DNA of 55,222 nt from Oscillospiraceae bacterium (GCA_015066045.1 SVPD01000012.1:1-55222); one strand, 5' to 3'. Counted from the stretch's first letter, positions 28,183 through 37,028 are shown. Program-made: numbers and translations. The notes: generated by a model from the letters alone, not told the origin.

Positions 28183-28257
28183 CCTGTCACCTGCCCCTGC
28201 TAAAAGTGTTCCTATCCTTACACGAAAATCAGTTATAACTTTTCTTCCGTCACATAT

Positions 28258-28285
28258 TAGACACCGTTAAAACCGAAACGTTACA
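28258..28285 (-). promoter_or_regulatory. Candidate ECF-type autoregulated promoter
   Basis: In the minus direction TGTAACG, about 16 bases, then GTCTAA, close to ECF promoters of the TGAAAC/CGTC type. It differs from the sigma-A promoters seen elsewhere here and lies upstream of the ECF sigma gene. Confidence 0.5.
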
Positions 28286-28371
28286 GATAAAATGAATATT
28301 TTTCCGCACTGCAATAAACTGTCGCTTTTTAATTCTATAAATGCAATATTCCCATACAGAGACGTATTAAA

Positions 28372-28406
28372 AAATCTGCCACCGAAGATTCCTCAGTGAC
28401 AGATTT
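28372..28406 (-). terminator. Terminator of the secreted hydrolase gene
   Basis: In the minus direction AAATCTG and CAGATTT form a stem (with CA/TG extension) followed by TTTTT, six bases after the hydrolase stop. Confidence 0.8.
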
Positions 28407-28411
28407 GTTTT

Positions 28412-29920
28412 TTACTGTGCGAAAAACTCCTTGAGCTTTTCGGTGACGATTTCAATAAAGCGGGTAAGAAGTCTGATGAAATCCTGAATAAGAGTGGTTT
28501 CCTTCTTTTCCTCCGCTTCCGTAAACGGAACCAATGCCTCAGCATCGGTAGCAGATTTCTGCATAAACTGCGGATATCTCGCATCACTGTTTATGTCCAG
28601 ATTATTATAAACGATATCGTTTACCATCTGCCAGTATGCAGAATTGTTTTCCTCGTGATAAAAGCCCTTTATTATCCATGTGTTAAAGGGAAGAAGAGAG
28701 GTAGAAGCATCCACACATCTGTCAGCAGAAATCATATTATATTCAGGATAAAGCTTCTGGGTGTAGTCTGCGGGCAGAGTTTCGTCACGCATAGAGCAGG
28801 TAGCACCGTAGGTGACATCCTCCAGATCCATAAGATTATCGCTGAGAACATTTCCCGATGCGCTGAGAGGCTTGGCAGCGAAGCCGTATTTGGCGATAAT
28901 ACTCATATGAATACCGCTTTTCTGTGCCTCGAGCATGGTCTCGGGAGCCTTGACCATTACTTCCTCATGGTAGTAGGTGATTTTTCTGATAAGCTCGGCA
29001 TGACTGTGGTCCGGAGAAGCATAATCTTCACCGTAAATCCACTCCAGTGCTTTATAGAAATACTCATCCTGCACATAGGTCCACATAGAGGGGAAGGTAC
29101 CGAAAATATCGTGAATTATTTTATTTACCGCTCTGAGAAGAGCTACCTGAGCCACGGGCTCGAGTCCGTATTCGAGAAGCTTATCCAGCGCACCCGTTTT
29201 ATTAAGAACGGAAAGAATAAGGTTTACATCCTCATTTCCTAACATATCGTCTACGAAGCCCGTAAGAACATCGGGATCGAAATTAAAGGTACCGCTGAAA
29301 AGCTCACCGACGAAATCGATACCGGGAAGAGAGGGAACACAGTAAAGAACAGAGTCAATATTATCCCATTCGTCTCTGTACTTTTGCATAAAAGCAGCAG
29401 CGATGGATGCACCGTGGCTGGAGGAAACGAGCTCATAGCGTTCGGAGCCTGTTATTCTCTTTACCTCCGTTATAAAAGCATAAAGTTCATCAGCCAAATC
29501 CACGGGATCGAGACGGCTGTCGTAGCTGAAAACATATTTCTGGTCGCCCACATGCTCTACGGTACAGGGATCATATGTCACGTCAAACATATTTGTCTTA
29601 CCGTCAGGCATAAGAGCAGATTTGCCCATAGTATCCCACATAATGGAATAAATCACATCTGTAAGAATGTCGGGATTGTTTTTCTTTATGGCTTCCTCGG
29701 CGTACTCGGTAATATTGGCAAAGCCGTCCATAAGTGCTTCGGTGTTAACGGGATAAAACAGAGAGGTTTTATCGGGATCACCCACCTCATAAATAGCTCT
29801 GGAGCCGATGCCGTTAACATAAATCTGAGGCAGATGCTTTCCGTTTTCTGCAGCGAAGGCAGTACCCACGCAGGAGAAAAGCAGCATAAAAGCCAAAACG
29901 AGACATAATATTTTTTTCAT
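28412..29920 (-). CDS. Secreted alpha/beta-hydrolase-like protein
   Basis: The 502 aa protein begins with a classic signal peptide (MKKILCLVLAFMLLF, cleavage after AFA near residue 24). An early QIYVNGIGSR resembles the oxyanion strand of lipases. SSSHGAS near residue 190 fits a nucleophile elbow of the Ser-x-Ser-x-Gly form rather than the usual Gly-x-Ser-x-Gly. A large helical cap region follows, and the C-terminus is an amphipathic charged helix. Substrate unknown; lipase or esterase is the best guess. The ATG at 29920 has GGAGG upstream. It is divergent from the surface-protein gene at 30166. Confidence 0.7.
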   Translation of the reverse strand: MKKILCLVLAFMLLFSCVGTAFAAENGKHLPQIYVNGIGSRAIYEVGDPDKTSLFYPVNTEALMDGFANITEYAEEAIKKNNPDILTDVIYSIMWDTMGKSALMPDGKTNMFDVTYDPCTVEHVGDQKYVFSYDSRLDPVDLADELYAFITEVKRITGSERYELVSSSHGASIAAAFMQKYRDEWDNIDSVLYCVPSLPGIDFVGELFSGTFNFDPDVLTGFVDDMLGNEDVNLILSVLNKTGALDKLLEYGLEPVAQVALLRAVNKIIHDIFGTFPSMWTYVQDEYFYKALEWIYGEDYASPDHSHAELIRKITYYHEEVMVKAPETMLEAQKSGIHMSIIAKYGFAAKPLSASGNVLSDNLMDLEDVTYGATCSMRDETLPADYTQKLYPEYNMISADRCVDASTSLLPFNTWIIKGFYHEENNSAYWQMVNDIVYNNLDINSDARYPQFMQKSATDAEALVPFTEAEEKKETTLIQDFIRLLTRFIEIVTEKLKEFFAQ

Positions 29921-29952
29921 TTTATTTACCTCCTGAAAAAAATTTACAATTA

Positions 29953-29981
29953 AATATACCACAGAATGTTCAGAAATTCAA
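29953..29981 (-). promoter_or_regulatory. Promoter of the secreted hydrolase gene
   Basis: TTGAAT, 17 bases, TATATT in the minus direction, 33 bases before the start codon. Confidence 0.6.
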
Positions 29982-30061
29982 TAGTCTGTATTTTTTTACC
30001 TTAAAAGAGTGATAAAAAATGTTATCTTATGTTAAATTTTTTCTAATAATCCCGCTTTCGG

Positions 30062-30090
30062 TTGACAAGAAAGGTATAAAGTTGTATGAT
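30062..30090 (+). promoter_or_regulatory. Promoter of the surface-protein gene
   Basis: TTGACA, 17 bases, TATGAT, with a leader of about 70 bases before the ATG. The 80 bases between this and the divergent promoter are AT-rich. Confidence 0.7.
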
Positions 30091-30165
30091 ATATTATGTA
30101 TAATAATGGATTAGTATCATCTGATTTGGATTTATATAAATACTATTCGGACAGGAGCGAACATA

Positions 30166-31980
30166 ATGAAAAAAACAGCGGCAATTTTTCTCGCAGTTCT
30201 TATGCTTGTAATAATGGCTATGCCTATGAGTGCATCTGCAGTTGTTGTATCCCTGGAAGACGGTCTTTCACTCAATCCGGGAAACACCCGAAATCCCAAT
30301 CCCGATTATAACTTTGCCTGGCTCGACCAGCTTTTCGTAAGAACAGATGCTATGGAGGTAGCTCCCTCCAAGCTTACCCCCACCCCTACGGACAATCCCT
30401 ACAGTCATACATATGAGGAATATCTCAAGGAGTGCGACCGCTATATCTCTCTTTATTCTCTCGACGGTAAATCCGTGGAAAGTGTTTATTCCGCTCTCGT
30501 GGAAGCAGTTTACTACACTGTGACCGCAGCGGGTATGACCGATAATTTCGACGCTATGTGTGCCACACTTACGAGAAACGGAATAGAGCTTCCCGACGAG
30601 GCTACCGCAGAGAACAAAATGAAAATAGGTATAGTTTATGCCTCCATAGAATTCAACGCTATTTACACCATATATGAAAAGCAGACCGAGTTACCCGCAG
30701 GCATCACCCTCGACGAAGCCTACACCATCATCATAGGCTCTCTCGCAGGTGTCAGCGTTCCCTCAGGCGTAGACTCTATGTCAGGTCTCGCTCTGCAGGC
30801 TGTAAAGCAGTTCCTCGGCGACTACGCTTACATTCCTCTGTCAGATAACCCCTCTGCAGAAGAGCTTTTCTATTTCCTTAAGGTAGTAATCATAACCGAG
30901 GACGGAGACAACATCCCCCTCACCAAATACAATAAGGTAACCGCAGCAGACAAAGAATATGTGGATTACAAATATTTCGCCACCGTCCTCTCGTCCGCCT
31001 ATGATGTGGAAATCGACTATGAGGCACTTTACTATGCTTCACAGAATGAAGAGGATAAATATGCGGTTCACCGTCTCGTTCTCGAAACCATGCTCAACGA
31101 AAAGGGCGTAGCATATTCGGAAAGAGCTTCCACAGAAAAGCTTTTCAATCTCGCCTGTAAAAACGGTTACTTCGCTCTCGAGCAGGAATTTTTCAGCGAC
31201 ATACTCAGCTACAGATTAGAGGTCGCTCCCTCCTGTGAGAAAATCTGGTTTACACCCATCACTATCGGAGACCAGCTCAACGGCGGAAACAAAGAGCCCA
31301 TTTCCATATATCTTCAGGGACAGTATATGGAGCCCGGTGCTACGGCTGCCGCATCTCTTGACACAGAAAAGAGCGAGGAGACTATCTTCCTCGAGGTAAA
31401 TTACAAGCAGGACAGCAAGCACGACATCGCTCTGTACGAATTCCTTATCGTGAAAAATCCCGCTCTCGAAGACGAAGAGCAGCCCTCAGATGTTTTAGGT
31501 CAGGTTCAGGGCTTCGTGAACGACCTCATCCCCTCTGATAATGAGAAGGCCTCTGAAATCGTGGAAAGCGTATTCAGCGGTATCGGCGCAGAAAGCACCG
31601 CCACAAGCAGCGGTCAGAATTATATAGAGGATATTCTCTCCACCTACGGCAGCTCCTCCACAACGGAAGGCTCAGCCGACACAAAGACTACTACCGGCAC
31701 AGACTATCTCGGTCAGCTGCTCGAGGGTATGTACGAAACCGATGCTGACGGTAACATTATCACCACGAAAACCTACACTGTTACCGCCGAAGCAGACGAG
31801 GATGACGGAGAGGGCTTTCTGCAGCAGGTAACTCAGACCGTAGCCGAAAATCCCGAAATAGTCGCTGCTCCCACGAGCCTTATCGCTTTAGGCGGTCTGC
31901 TCGGCTTTATGATGAACAAAAAGCATAAGGACAGTCTCAGACTTACAGACGAAAGTGAAGAAGAAAACGAAAGCGAATAA
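30166..31980 (+). CDS. Surface-anchored protein of unknown function
   Basis: A 604 aa protein I cannot assign. It has a signal peptide (1-25, cleavage after ASA). An acidic, mostly helical ectodomain follows, then a beta segment (ISIYLQGQYMEPGATAAA, about 387-404) like cadherin-like bacterial beta sandwiches. A low-complexity Ser/Thr/Gly linker occupies about 485-525. One C-terminal transmembrane helix (near 573-588, SLIALGGLLGFMM) is followed by a KKHK stop-transfer and an acidic tail. So it is single-pass, mostly outside the cell. The divergent secreted hydrolase is probably a functional neighbour. Confidence 0.7.
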   Translation: MKKTAAIFLAVLMLVIMAMPMSASAVVVSLEDGLSLNPGNTRNPNPDYNFAWLDQLFVRTDAMEVAPSKLTPTPTDNPYSHTYEEYLKECDRYISLYSLDGKSVESVYSALVEAVYYTVTAAGMTDNFDAMCATLTRNGIELPDEATAENKMKIGIVYASIEFNAIYTIYEKQTELPAGITLDEAYTIIIGSLAGVSVPSGVDSMSGLALQAVKQFLGDYAYIPLSDNPSAEELFYFLKVVIITEDGDNIPLTKYNKVTAADKEYVDYKYFATVLSSAYDVEIDYEALYYASQNEEDKYAVHRLVLETMLNEKGVAYSERASTEKLFNLACKNGYFALEQEFFSDILSYRLEVAPSCEKIWFTPITIGDQLNGGNKEPISIYLQGQYMEPGATAAASLDTEKSEETIFLEVNYKQDSKHDIALYEFLIVKNPALEDEEQPSDVLGQVQGFVNDLIPSDNEKASEIVESVFSGIGAESTATSSGQNYIEDILSTYGSSSTTEGSADTKTTTGTDYLGQLLEGMYETDADGNIITTKTYTVTAEADEDDGEGFLQQVTQTVAENPEIVAAPTSLIALGGLLGFMMNKKHKDSLRLTDESEEENESE

Positions 31981-31994
31981 TCGCTTCTGAGCTT

Positions 31995-32026
31995 GCAGCC
32001 ACGGCATTGCCGTGGCTGCTTTTTTT
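31995..32026 (+). terminator. Terminator of the surface-protein gene
   Basis: Perfect 10 bp stem GCAGCCACGG/CCGTGGCTGC with a five-base loop and seven Ts. Confidence 0.92.
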
Positions 32027-32053
32027 CAGTAAAAGAGATGTGGAGGTGTACAT

Positions 32054-32127
32054 GGGGGCCAAGCCCCTGTATACAGGGAGCGGCGGCCTGCGGGCCGCCG
32101 CTGACCGTTCACGGTCGCTTGGCCCCC
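32054..32127. repeat. Perfect 74 bp cloverleaf-forming palindromic element
   Basis: The whole 74 bases pair without an unpaired base at the junction. An outer 11 bp stem GGGGGCCAAGC/GCTTGGCCCCC (32054-32064 with 32117-32127) encloses three hairpins: palindrome CCCTGTATACAGGG (32065-32078), AGCGGCGGCC/GGCCGCCGCT with a TGCG loop (32079-32102), and GACCG/CGGTC with a TTCA loop (32103-32116). It is far richer in G and C than the DNA round it. It is not a tRNA: no T-loop, no D-loop, no unpaired anticodon. It lies between convergent genes and outside both terminators. Confidence 0.8.
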
Positions 32128-32154
32128 TGCCTCAGATAAAGCACACAAAAAAAT

Positions 32155-32190
32155 AACCGTTTCCCTTGCCCTCATCAGCGGAAAACGGTT
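32155..32190 (-). terminator. Terminator of serC-serA
   Basis: In the minus direction AACCGTTTTCC pairs with GGGAAACGGTT, followed by seven Ts (plus-strand As at 32147-32153). Confidence 0.85.
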
Positions 32191-32208
32191 GTTATATTTC
32201 ATTTTTTA

Positions 32209-33366
32209 TCAGTCAAACTTGATTACTCTGATAACATTTTCACCCTGTGAAATCTTTTCTACCGTCTCATCATTAAGAGGTGAGGTAGTGTCCACGATGG
32301 TGCATGCATAATCGCCCTTGGAACGGTTAGCCATATGGTCGATATTGATTCCCTGGTCGGAAATGCGTGTGGTAATAGCAGAGAGAATATTGGGAAGATT
32401 CTTATGAAGCACCAGAAGTCTACCGCCCTCAGTTCTTGCCATCTCCACGTCGGGATAGTTCACACTGTTTTTAACGTTACCGTTAAGCAGGAAATCCTCT
32501 ATCTGATGGGCTGCCATAACTGCACAGTTATCCTCTGACTCAGCGGTGGAAGCACCCAGGTGAGGTGTGGTGATAATGCCGGGGACGTTTATGGTTTCCT
32601 CTGTGGGGAAGTCGGTAACATAGCAGCTTACCTTGCCGCTTTCTATGGCTTCCTTGATGTCGGCATTATTGACCAGATCTGCACGGGAAAGATTTATAAT
32701 CTTCACGCCGTCCTTCATCTTGGCTATAGACTCCTTATTAATCATTCCTCTGGTTTTTTCGTTTGAGGGAATGTGCAGAGTTATATAGTCTGCGTTGGCA
32801 TAAATCTCATCATAGCTTGAAGCCTTGTTTATGGAGCGGGAAAGATGCCATGCAGCCTCTACGGTAAGAAAATTATCACAGCCTAAAACCTTCATACCCA
32901 GACTTTTAGCTGCATTAGCTACGAGACCGCCGATGGCACCCAGACCGATAACACCGAGAGTTTTTCCTGCGATTTCGTTTCCTGCAAAGGCGCTTTTGCC
33001 CTTTTCTACCTGCTTAGCCACATTTTCCGTGAGACCGTTAGCCCAGCCGATACCGTCTACTATCTTTCTCGATGCAAGGAGAAGAGAAGCTATGGTAAGC
33101 TCCTTAACACCGTTTGCATTGGCACCGGGAGTATTGAAAACGATGATACCCTTCTCTGCGCATTTGTCGAGAGGGATATTGTTTACACCTGCGCCGCAAC
33201 GGACTATGGCCTTAAGGTTATCTCCGAACTCCATATCGTGGAGCGAAGCAGAGCGGACCATAATACCGTCGGGATTTTCTGCACTGTCACTGATTTCGAA
33301 AGCCTCTTTATTGAGCTCGTCGAGACCGATGGCAGCGATTTTATTCATTGTCTTAATTGTTTTCAT
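32209..33366 (-). CDS. serA: D-3-phosphoglycerate dehydrogenase
   Basis: SerA (385 aa) oxidises 3-phosphoglycerate, the first step of serine synthesis. It has the NAD-binding GLGAIGG motif (near 145), the substrate strand VRCGAGVNNIP, INLSRADLVN and TTPHLGAST with the catalytic His, and a C-terminal ACT domain (about 315-385) for serine sensing. Start ATG at 33366, 18 bases after serC. SerB is not in this window. Confidence 0.94.
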   Translation of the reverse strand: MKTIKTMNKIAAIGLDELNKEAFEISDSAENPDGIMVRSASLHDMEFGDNLKAIVRCGAGVNNIPLDKCAEKGIIVFNTPGANANGVKELTIASLLLASRKIVDGIGWANGLTENVAKQVEKGKSAFAGNEIAGKTLGVIGLGAIGGLVANAAKSLGMKVLGCDNFLTVEAAWHLSRSINKASSYDEIYANADYITLHIPSNEKTRGMINKESIAKMKDGVKIINLSRADLVNNADIKEAIESGKVSCYVTDFPTEETINVPGIITTPHLGASTAESEDNCAVMAAHQIEDFLLNGNVKNSVNYPDVEMARTEGGRLLVLHKNLPNILSAITTRISDQGINIDHMANRSKGDYACTIVDTTSPLNDETVEKISQGENVIRVIKFD

Positions 33367-33384
33367 GTCTTACACACACCTTTA

Positions 33385-34473
33385 TTATGCTTTGGGATTT
33401 TCACAGGCAAATTTTTTCATAAACGCTACGAGAGCCTCTACGCCCTCATAAGGCATAGCGTTATAAATGGATGCTCTCATACCGCCCACGCTTCTGTGTC
33501 CCTTGAGATTTTTGAGACCTGCCTTGTCAGCCTCGGAAGCGAACTTTTTATCAAGGTCAGCATCACCGGTAACGAAGGTAACATTCATCATTGAACGGCT
33601 TTCCTTCTCTGTGGGAGCGATGTAGTATTCCTGTGAGTCAAGATAATCATAAAGAAGTGCAGCCTTCTTTTCGTTAAGCTTTTTCATTTCGGTCAGACCG
33701 CCGATTGACTTGATCCACTCGTAAACGAGCTTTGCCATATAAATGCAGTAGCAGGGAGGAGTGTTATACATCGAGTCATTGTCAGCCATAAGCTTATAAT
33801 CGAGCATAGCGGGAGTTTCAGGTCTGGCATTACCGATAAGGTCCTCACGGACGATAACGATGGTAAGACCTGCGGGAGCCATATTCTTCTGTGCGCCTGC
33901 GTAAATCATACCGAACTTGCTTACATCTACGGGCTCGGAAATGATGTAGGAGGACATATCTGCTACGAGAGGAATGTCACCTGTGTCGGGTATGTAGCTG
34001 TACTTTGTACCGTAGATGGTATTGTTAAAGCAGATGTGTACATAGTCTGCATCAGGTCTGAAGGACTCTTTCGTTGTCTCGGGGATACGTGAAAAATTAT
34101 CCTCCTTGGAGGAAGCGGCAGCGACTACATCGCCGTACTTCTGAGCCTCCTTATATGCCTTCGTGGAGAACTGACCGGAAAGAATATAGTCAGCCTTTTT
34201 ATTTTTGTTCATAAGGTTGAGGGGTACAGCGGCGAACTGTGTGGAAGCACCGCCCTGTAAAAAGAGCACCTTATAATTGTCGGGGATTTCCATAATTTCA
34301 CGGAGAAGTGCCTCTGCGTCCTTGATAATCTTATCATAAACGGGACTGCGGTGGCTCATTTCCATTACGGACATACCCGAATCCTCATAGCAGAGCATTT
34401 CGGAAGCTGCCTTTTCCAGTACGGAAACAGGAAGCATGGAAGGACCTGCTGAAAAATTGAATACACGATTCAT
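33385..34473 (-). CDS. serC: Phosphoserine aminotransferase
   Basis: SerC (362 aa) is a class V PLP aminotransferase converting 3-phosphohydroxypyruvate to phosphoserine. It starts MNRVFNFSAGPSMLP; FLQGGAS binds PLP phosphate and the Schiff-base Lys is in MIYAGAQKNMAPAG. The ATG at 34473 has AGAGGTG upstream; the frame extends 27 bases further but without homology. First gene of serCA. Confidence 0.95.
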   Translation of the reverse strand: MNRVFNFSAGPSMLPVSVLEKAASEMLCYEDSGMSVMEMSHRSPVYDKIIKDAEALLREIMEIPDNYKVLFLQGGASTQFAAVPLNLMNKNKKADYILSGQFSTKAYKEAQKYGDVVAAASSKEDNFSRIPETTKESFRPDADYVHICFNNTIYGTKYSYIPDTGDIPLVADMSSYIISEPVDVSKFGMIYAGAQKNMAPAGLTIVIVREDLIGNARPETPAMLDYKLMADNDSMYNTPPCYCIYMAKLVYEWIKSIGGLTEMKKLNEKKAALLYDYLDSQEYYIAPTEKESRSMMNVTFVTGDADLDKKFASEADKAGLKNLKGHRSVGGMRASIYNAMPYEGVEALVAFMKKFACENPKA

Positions 34474-34531
34474 AAAAAAACACCTCTTAAATAATTCCAT
34501 ATATTCATTATATTTATGAATATTAGAATTT

Positions 34532-34560
34532 ATTATATAACTTTACTACACTAAAGTCAA
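34532..34560 (-). promoter_or_regulatory. serCA promoter with embedded palindrome
   Basis: TTGACT, 17 bases, TATAAT in the minus direction. The spacer region holds ACTTTA-N6-TAAAGT (34540-34557), a perfect inverted repeat, and a second one, TATTCAT-N7-ATGAATA (34502-34522), sits in the leader. Both look like operators for an unidentified regulator. Confidence 0.65.
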
Positions 34561-34638
34561 GACAAAAAAGCATAAAAATTTTGTCGGATTTTTTGTACAA
34601 AGTGTATTAATGCGGTAAAGTTGTAAAGCACAAAAAAA

Positions 34639-34663
34639 GAACTCCCCTTTTACGGAGAGTTCT
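34639..34663 (-). terminator. Terminator of the uracil permease gene
   Basis: In the minus direction AGAACTC/GAGTTCT stem (extended by CC/GG) followed by seven Ts. Confidence 0.85.
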
Positions 34664-34680
34664 GACTGCCATAAATTATC

Positions 34681-36060
34681 TTATGCCTTTTTCTTGCCGA
34701 GAACGATATTAGTGATAACACCGAGAATTAAAGCACAGGCAATAGATGTAATGGTAATGTTTCCGAAGGAAAGAGTGAGACCGCCGATACCTGCGATAAG
34801 AATAACCGAAACGGTGAAAAGGTTTCTGTTGTCCTCGAGATCTACATTCTTAATCATCTTAAGACCGCTGACGGCGATAAAGCCGTAAAGAGCCATACAT
34901 ACACCGCCCATTACGCAGGAGGGAATAGAGTCAACGAAAGCAACGAAGGGCTCAAGGAAGGAGATAAGTATAGCACCGATAGCGGCAGTGATAATGGTGT
35001 AAACGGAGGCATTTCCGGTGATAGCCACACAGGCTACGGATTCACCGTAGGTCGTGTTCGGGCAGCCGCCGAAGAATGCACCTACCATAGAGCCTACACC
35101 GTCACCGAGGAGTGTTCTGTGAAGACCGGGCTCCTTGATAAGGTCTTTTTCGATAATGGAGGAGATGTTTTTATGGTCAGCGATATGCTCGGCGAAAACC
35201 ACGAAGGCTACGGGAAGATAAGCAGCGGCTAAAGTGCCGATATATGCGCCGTCAATTTCCTTGATGCCCTTTACGGCGGTAAGGAAGGTAAACTCGGGAA
35301 GAGTGAAAAGGCTGATGCCGGAGAACACGCTAAAATCGATAAGCTTGATAGCGTCGTTGTTTGTCTTGATACCGATTACCGTTAAGACAGCGGCTACCGC
35401 ATAACCGGAAAGAATACCGATAATAAAGGGAATGAGCTTTATTGATTTTTTACCGTAGGTGGAGCAGAGCATGGTTACAAAAAGAGTAACGAGACCGCAG
35501 GCTACCGCCACGAGAGGATTTGCCGAGGAAGCGGAACCGACCACATCCACTATCTGTCCATCAACGATGGACTGCGTCACTGTTTCTACCATATATTTAC
35601 CGGTCTGAAGGTCGCCTACCGCATTACCGGCCAGAGAAAGACCGATGATGGCCACTGTGGGACCGATAACCTGCTTCGGCATAAGCTTATCTATCCAGTC
35701 TACACCGACAAGCTTTACGATAAGAGCCAAGGCTACATAAACGAGACCTGCAAAAACTGCACCGATGATAATTCCTGCATAGCCTGCCTGTGCAGAAACG
35801 GCACCTGCGAACGCAGCAGCCATGGAGCCGAGGAAGGCAAAGGATGAACCGAGAAATACGGGAGATGACGCCTTAGTGAAAAGAACATAAACCAGAGTAC
35901 CTACACCTGCACCGAAAAGAGCCGCCGCAGGCTGCATACCGTTACCGATAATAATAGGAACCACGAGGGTTGCCGCCATAATGGCCAGAAGCTGCTGAAT
36001 GGCGTAAACTATAAGATTCGGAAATTTAGGCTTGTCTTTGATGTCATAATAAAGTTTCAT
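34681..36060 (-). CDS. Uracil-xanthine permease family (NCS2) transporter
   Basis: The 459 aa protein has about 14 transmembrane segments and NCS2/NAT signatures: KQVIGPTVAIIGLSLA near 130-145, CPNTTYGESVACVAITGN near 340-357 and a central acidic EHI in FVVFAEHIADH. It resembles UraA-type nucleobase:H+ symporters more than the xanthine branch, but substrate assignment is tentative. No pyrimidine-responsive leader (PyrR site) was recognised in the short 5' region. Confidence 0.9.
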   Translation of the reverse strand: MKLYYDIKDKPKFPNLIVYAIQQLLAIMAATLVVPIIIGNGMQPAAALFGAGVGTLVYVLFTKASSPVFLGSSFAFLGSMAAAFAGAVSAQAGYAGIIIGAVFAGLVYVALALIVKLVGVDWIDKLMPKQVIGPTVAIIGLSLAGNAVGDLQTGKYMVETVTQSIVDGQIVDVVGSASSANPLVAVACGLVTLFVTMLCSTYGKKSIKLIPFIIGILSGYAVAAVLTVIGIKTNNDAIKLIDFSVFSGISLFTLPEFTFLTAVKGIKEIDGAYIGTLAAAYLPVAFVVFAEHIADHKNISSIIEKDLIKEPGLHRTLLGDGVGSMVGAFFGGCPNTTYGESVACVAITGNASVYTIITAAIGAILISFLEPFVAFVDSIPSCVMGGVCMALYGFIAVSGLKMIKNVDLEDNRNLFTVSVILIAGIGGLTLSFGNITITSIACALILGVITNIVLGKKKA

Positions 36061-36088
36061 ATTTTTTCCTCCTAATTTTATTACATTT

Positions 36089-36117
36089 ATAGTATCATTT
36101 TGTCGAATTTTTGTAAA
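36089..36117 (-). promoter_or_regulatory. Probable promoter of the permease gene
   Basis: TTTACA, 17 bases, TACTAT in the minus direction, 28 bases before the ATG. A modest match. Confidence 0.45.
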
Positions 36118-36152
36118 TGGTAAAGGTGCATAAAATAGAAATAAAAAAACTT

Positions 36153-36182
36153 ACCCTTTGACCAAAAATTCAGTCAAAGGGT
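36153..36182 (-). terminator. Terminator of mgtC
   Basis: Perfect 10 bp stem ACCCTTTGAC/GTCAAAGGGT followed, in the minus direction, by a T-rich tract. Confidence 0.8.
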
Positions 36183-36187
36183 TTTCG

Positions 36188-36910
36188 TCAGTCTATATAC
36201 AGATCTCTGATACCGTCCAGAGCTCTGATGGCCGAAACGGTCATATTCAGTCCTTCCTCATCCTTCGGGAAGATAACGGCCTTCATAACGATGGAGTCGC
36301 TTTTTCTTTTAGTGGATACACTGTCGGCATAAAGCACCTCGAGAGTGTGAAGAGAGCCGCCGTAGCGCTTTATTATCTCACCGATGTCAGAGGCCTGCCT
36401 CGACAGATTTTCAGCCTCGATGTAAAGATTTTTTGAGGGATTACCCTTGGCGATAAATCTTTTCAGAGTGTTCAGAGTGGCATAAATGAAAAGCGTAGTT
36501 ATAAAAGCTCCGAGATAATACCCCGCACCCACAGCCAGACCGATACAGGAAACCGCCCACAGGGATGCAGCGGTGGTGAGTCCCTTTACGCTGAAGCCCT
36601 CACGGAGAATGGTTCCCGCTCCCAGAAAGCCGATACCGCTGATTACCTGAGCACCGAGTCTGGTGGGATCAAAGCTGGTAAGTCCCTCATACTCACTGAA
36701 AACATAGCCGGAGGTCATCATAACCAGAGTGGAGCCTACGGCCACTAAGATATGTGTTCTGAAGCCGGCCGGCCGGTGCGAATGCTCTCTTTCATAACCG
36801 ATAAGTCCGCTGAAAAACACGGTAAGCACCATTTTTATCACTGCATCCACGGCATAATGCACACTGTCAACTGCATAAAGCTTCGTAAAAAGCTCTATTA
36901 TCTTTTCCAT
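36188..36910 (-). CDS. MgtC/SapB family membrane protein
   Basis: A 240 aa protein with an N-terminal membrane domain of about four to five helices (GLIGYEREHSHRPAGFRTH near 39-57 is the family signature, then GIGFLGAGTI) and a C-terminal cytoplasmic ACT-like domain. Family members are linked to Mg2+ homeostasis and ATP synthase control; many are uncharacterised. Of two in-frame ATGs the second (36910) is preferred because GGAGG is only two bases from the first. Confidence 0.9.
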   Translation of the reverse strand: MEKIIELFTKLYAVDSVHYAVDAVIKMVLTVFFSGLIGYEREHSHRPAGFRTHILVAVGSTLVMMTSGYVFSEYEGLTSFDPTRLGAQVISGIGFLGAGTILREGFSVKGLTTAASLWAVSCIGLAVGAGYYLGAFITTLFIYATLNTLKRFIAKGNPSKNLYIEAENLSRQASDIGEIIKRYGGSLHTLEVLYADSVSTKRKSDSIVMKAVIFPKDEEGLNMTVSAIRALDGIRDLYID

Positions 36911-36999
36911 GTGCATCGCCTCCTTTATACATTTATCCTGATTTATTATTATACCACCTTATGCACAAAAAAGCAAATCTTTTTTAGAATAAATTAGCC

Positions 37000-37028
37000 T
37001 TGATTATCTCACCCTTTTAATGTATAAT
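37000..37028 (+). promoter_or_regulatory. Promoter of zapA-U32
   Basis: TTGATT, 17 bases, TATAAT, followed by an AAAGG ribosome binding site. The region also separates zapA from the divergent mgtC. Confidence 0.75.

Noticed and set aside
32054-32127. tRNA gene, because of size and cloverleaf shape
   Set aside because: No T-loop GTTCRA, no D-loop GG, no seven-base anticodon loop, and the junction has no unpaired bases; not a tRNA.
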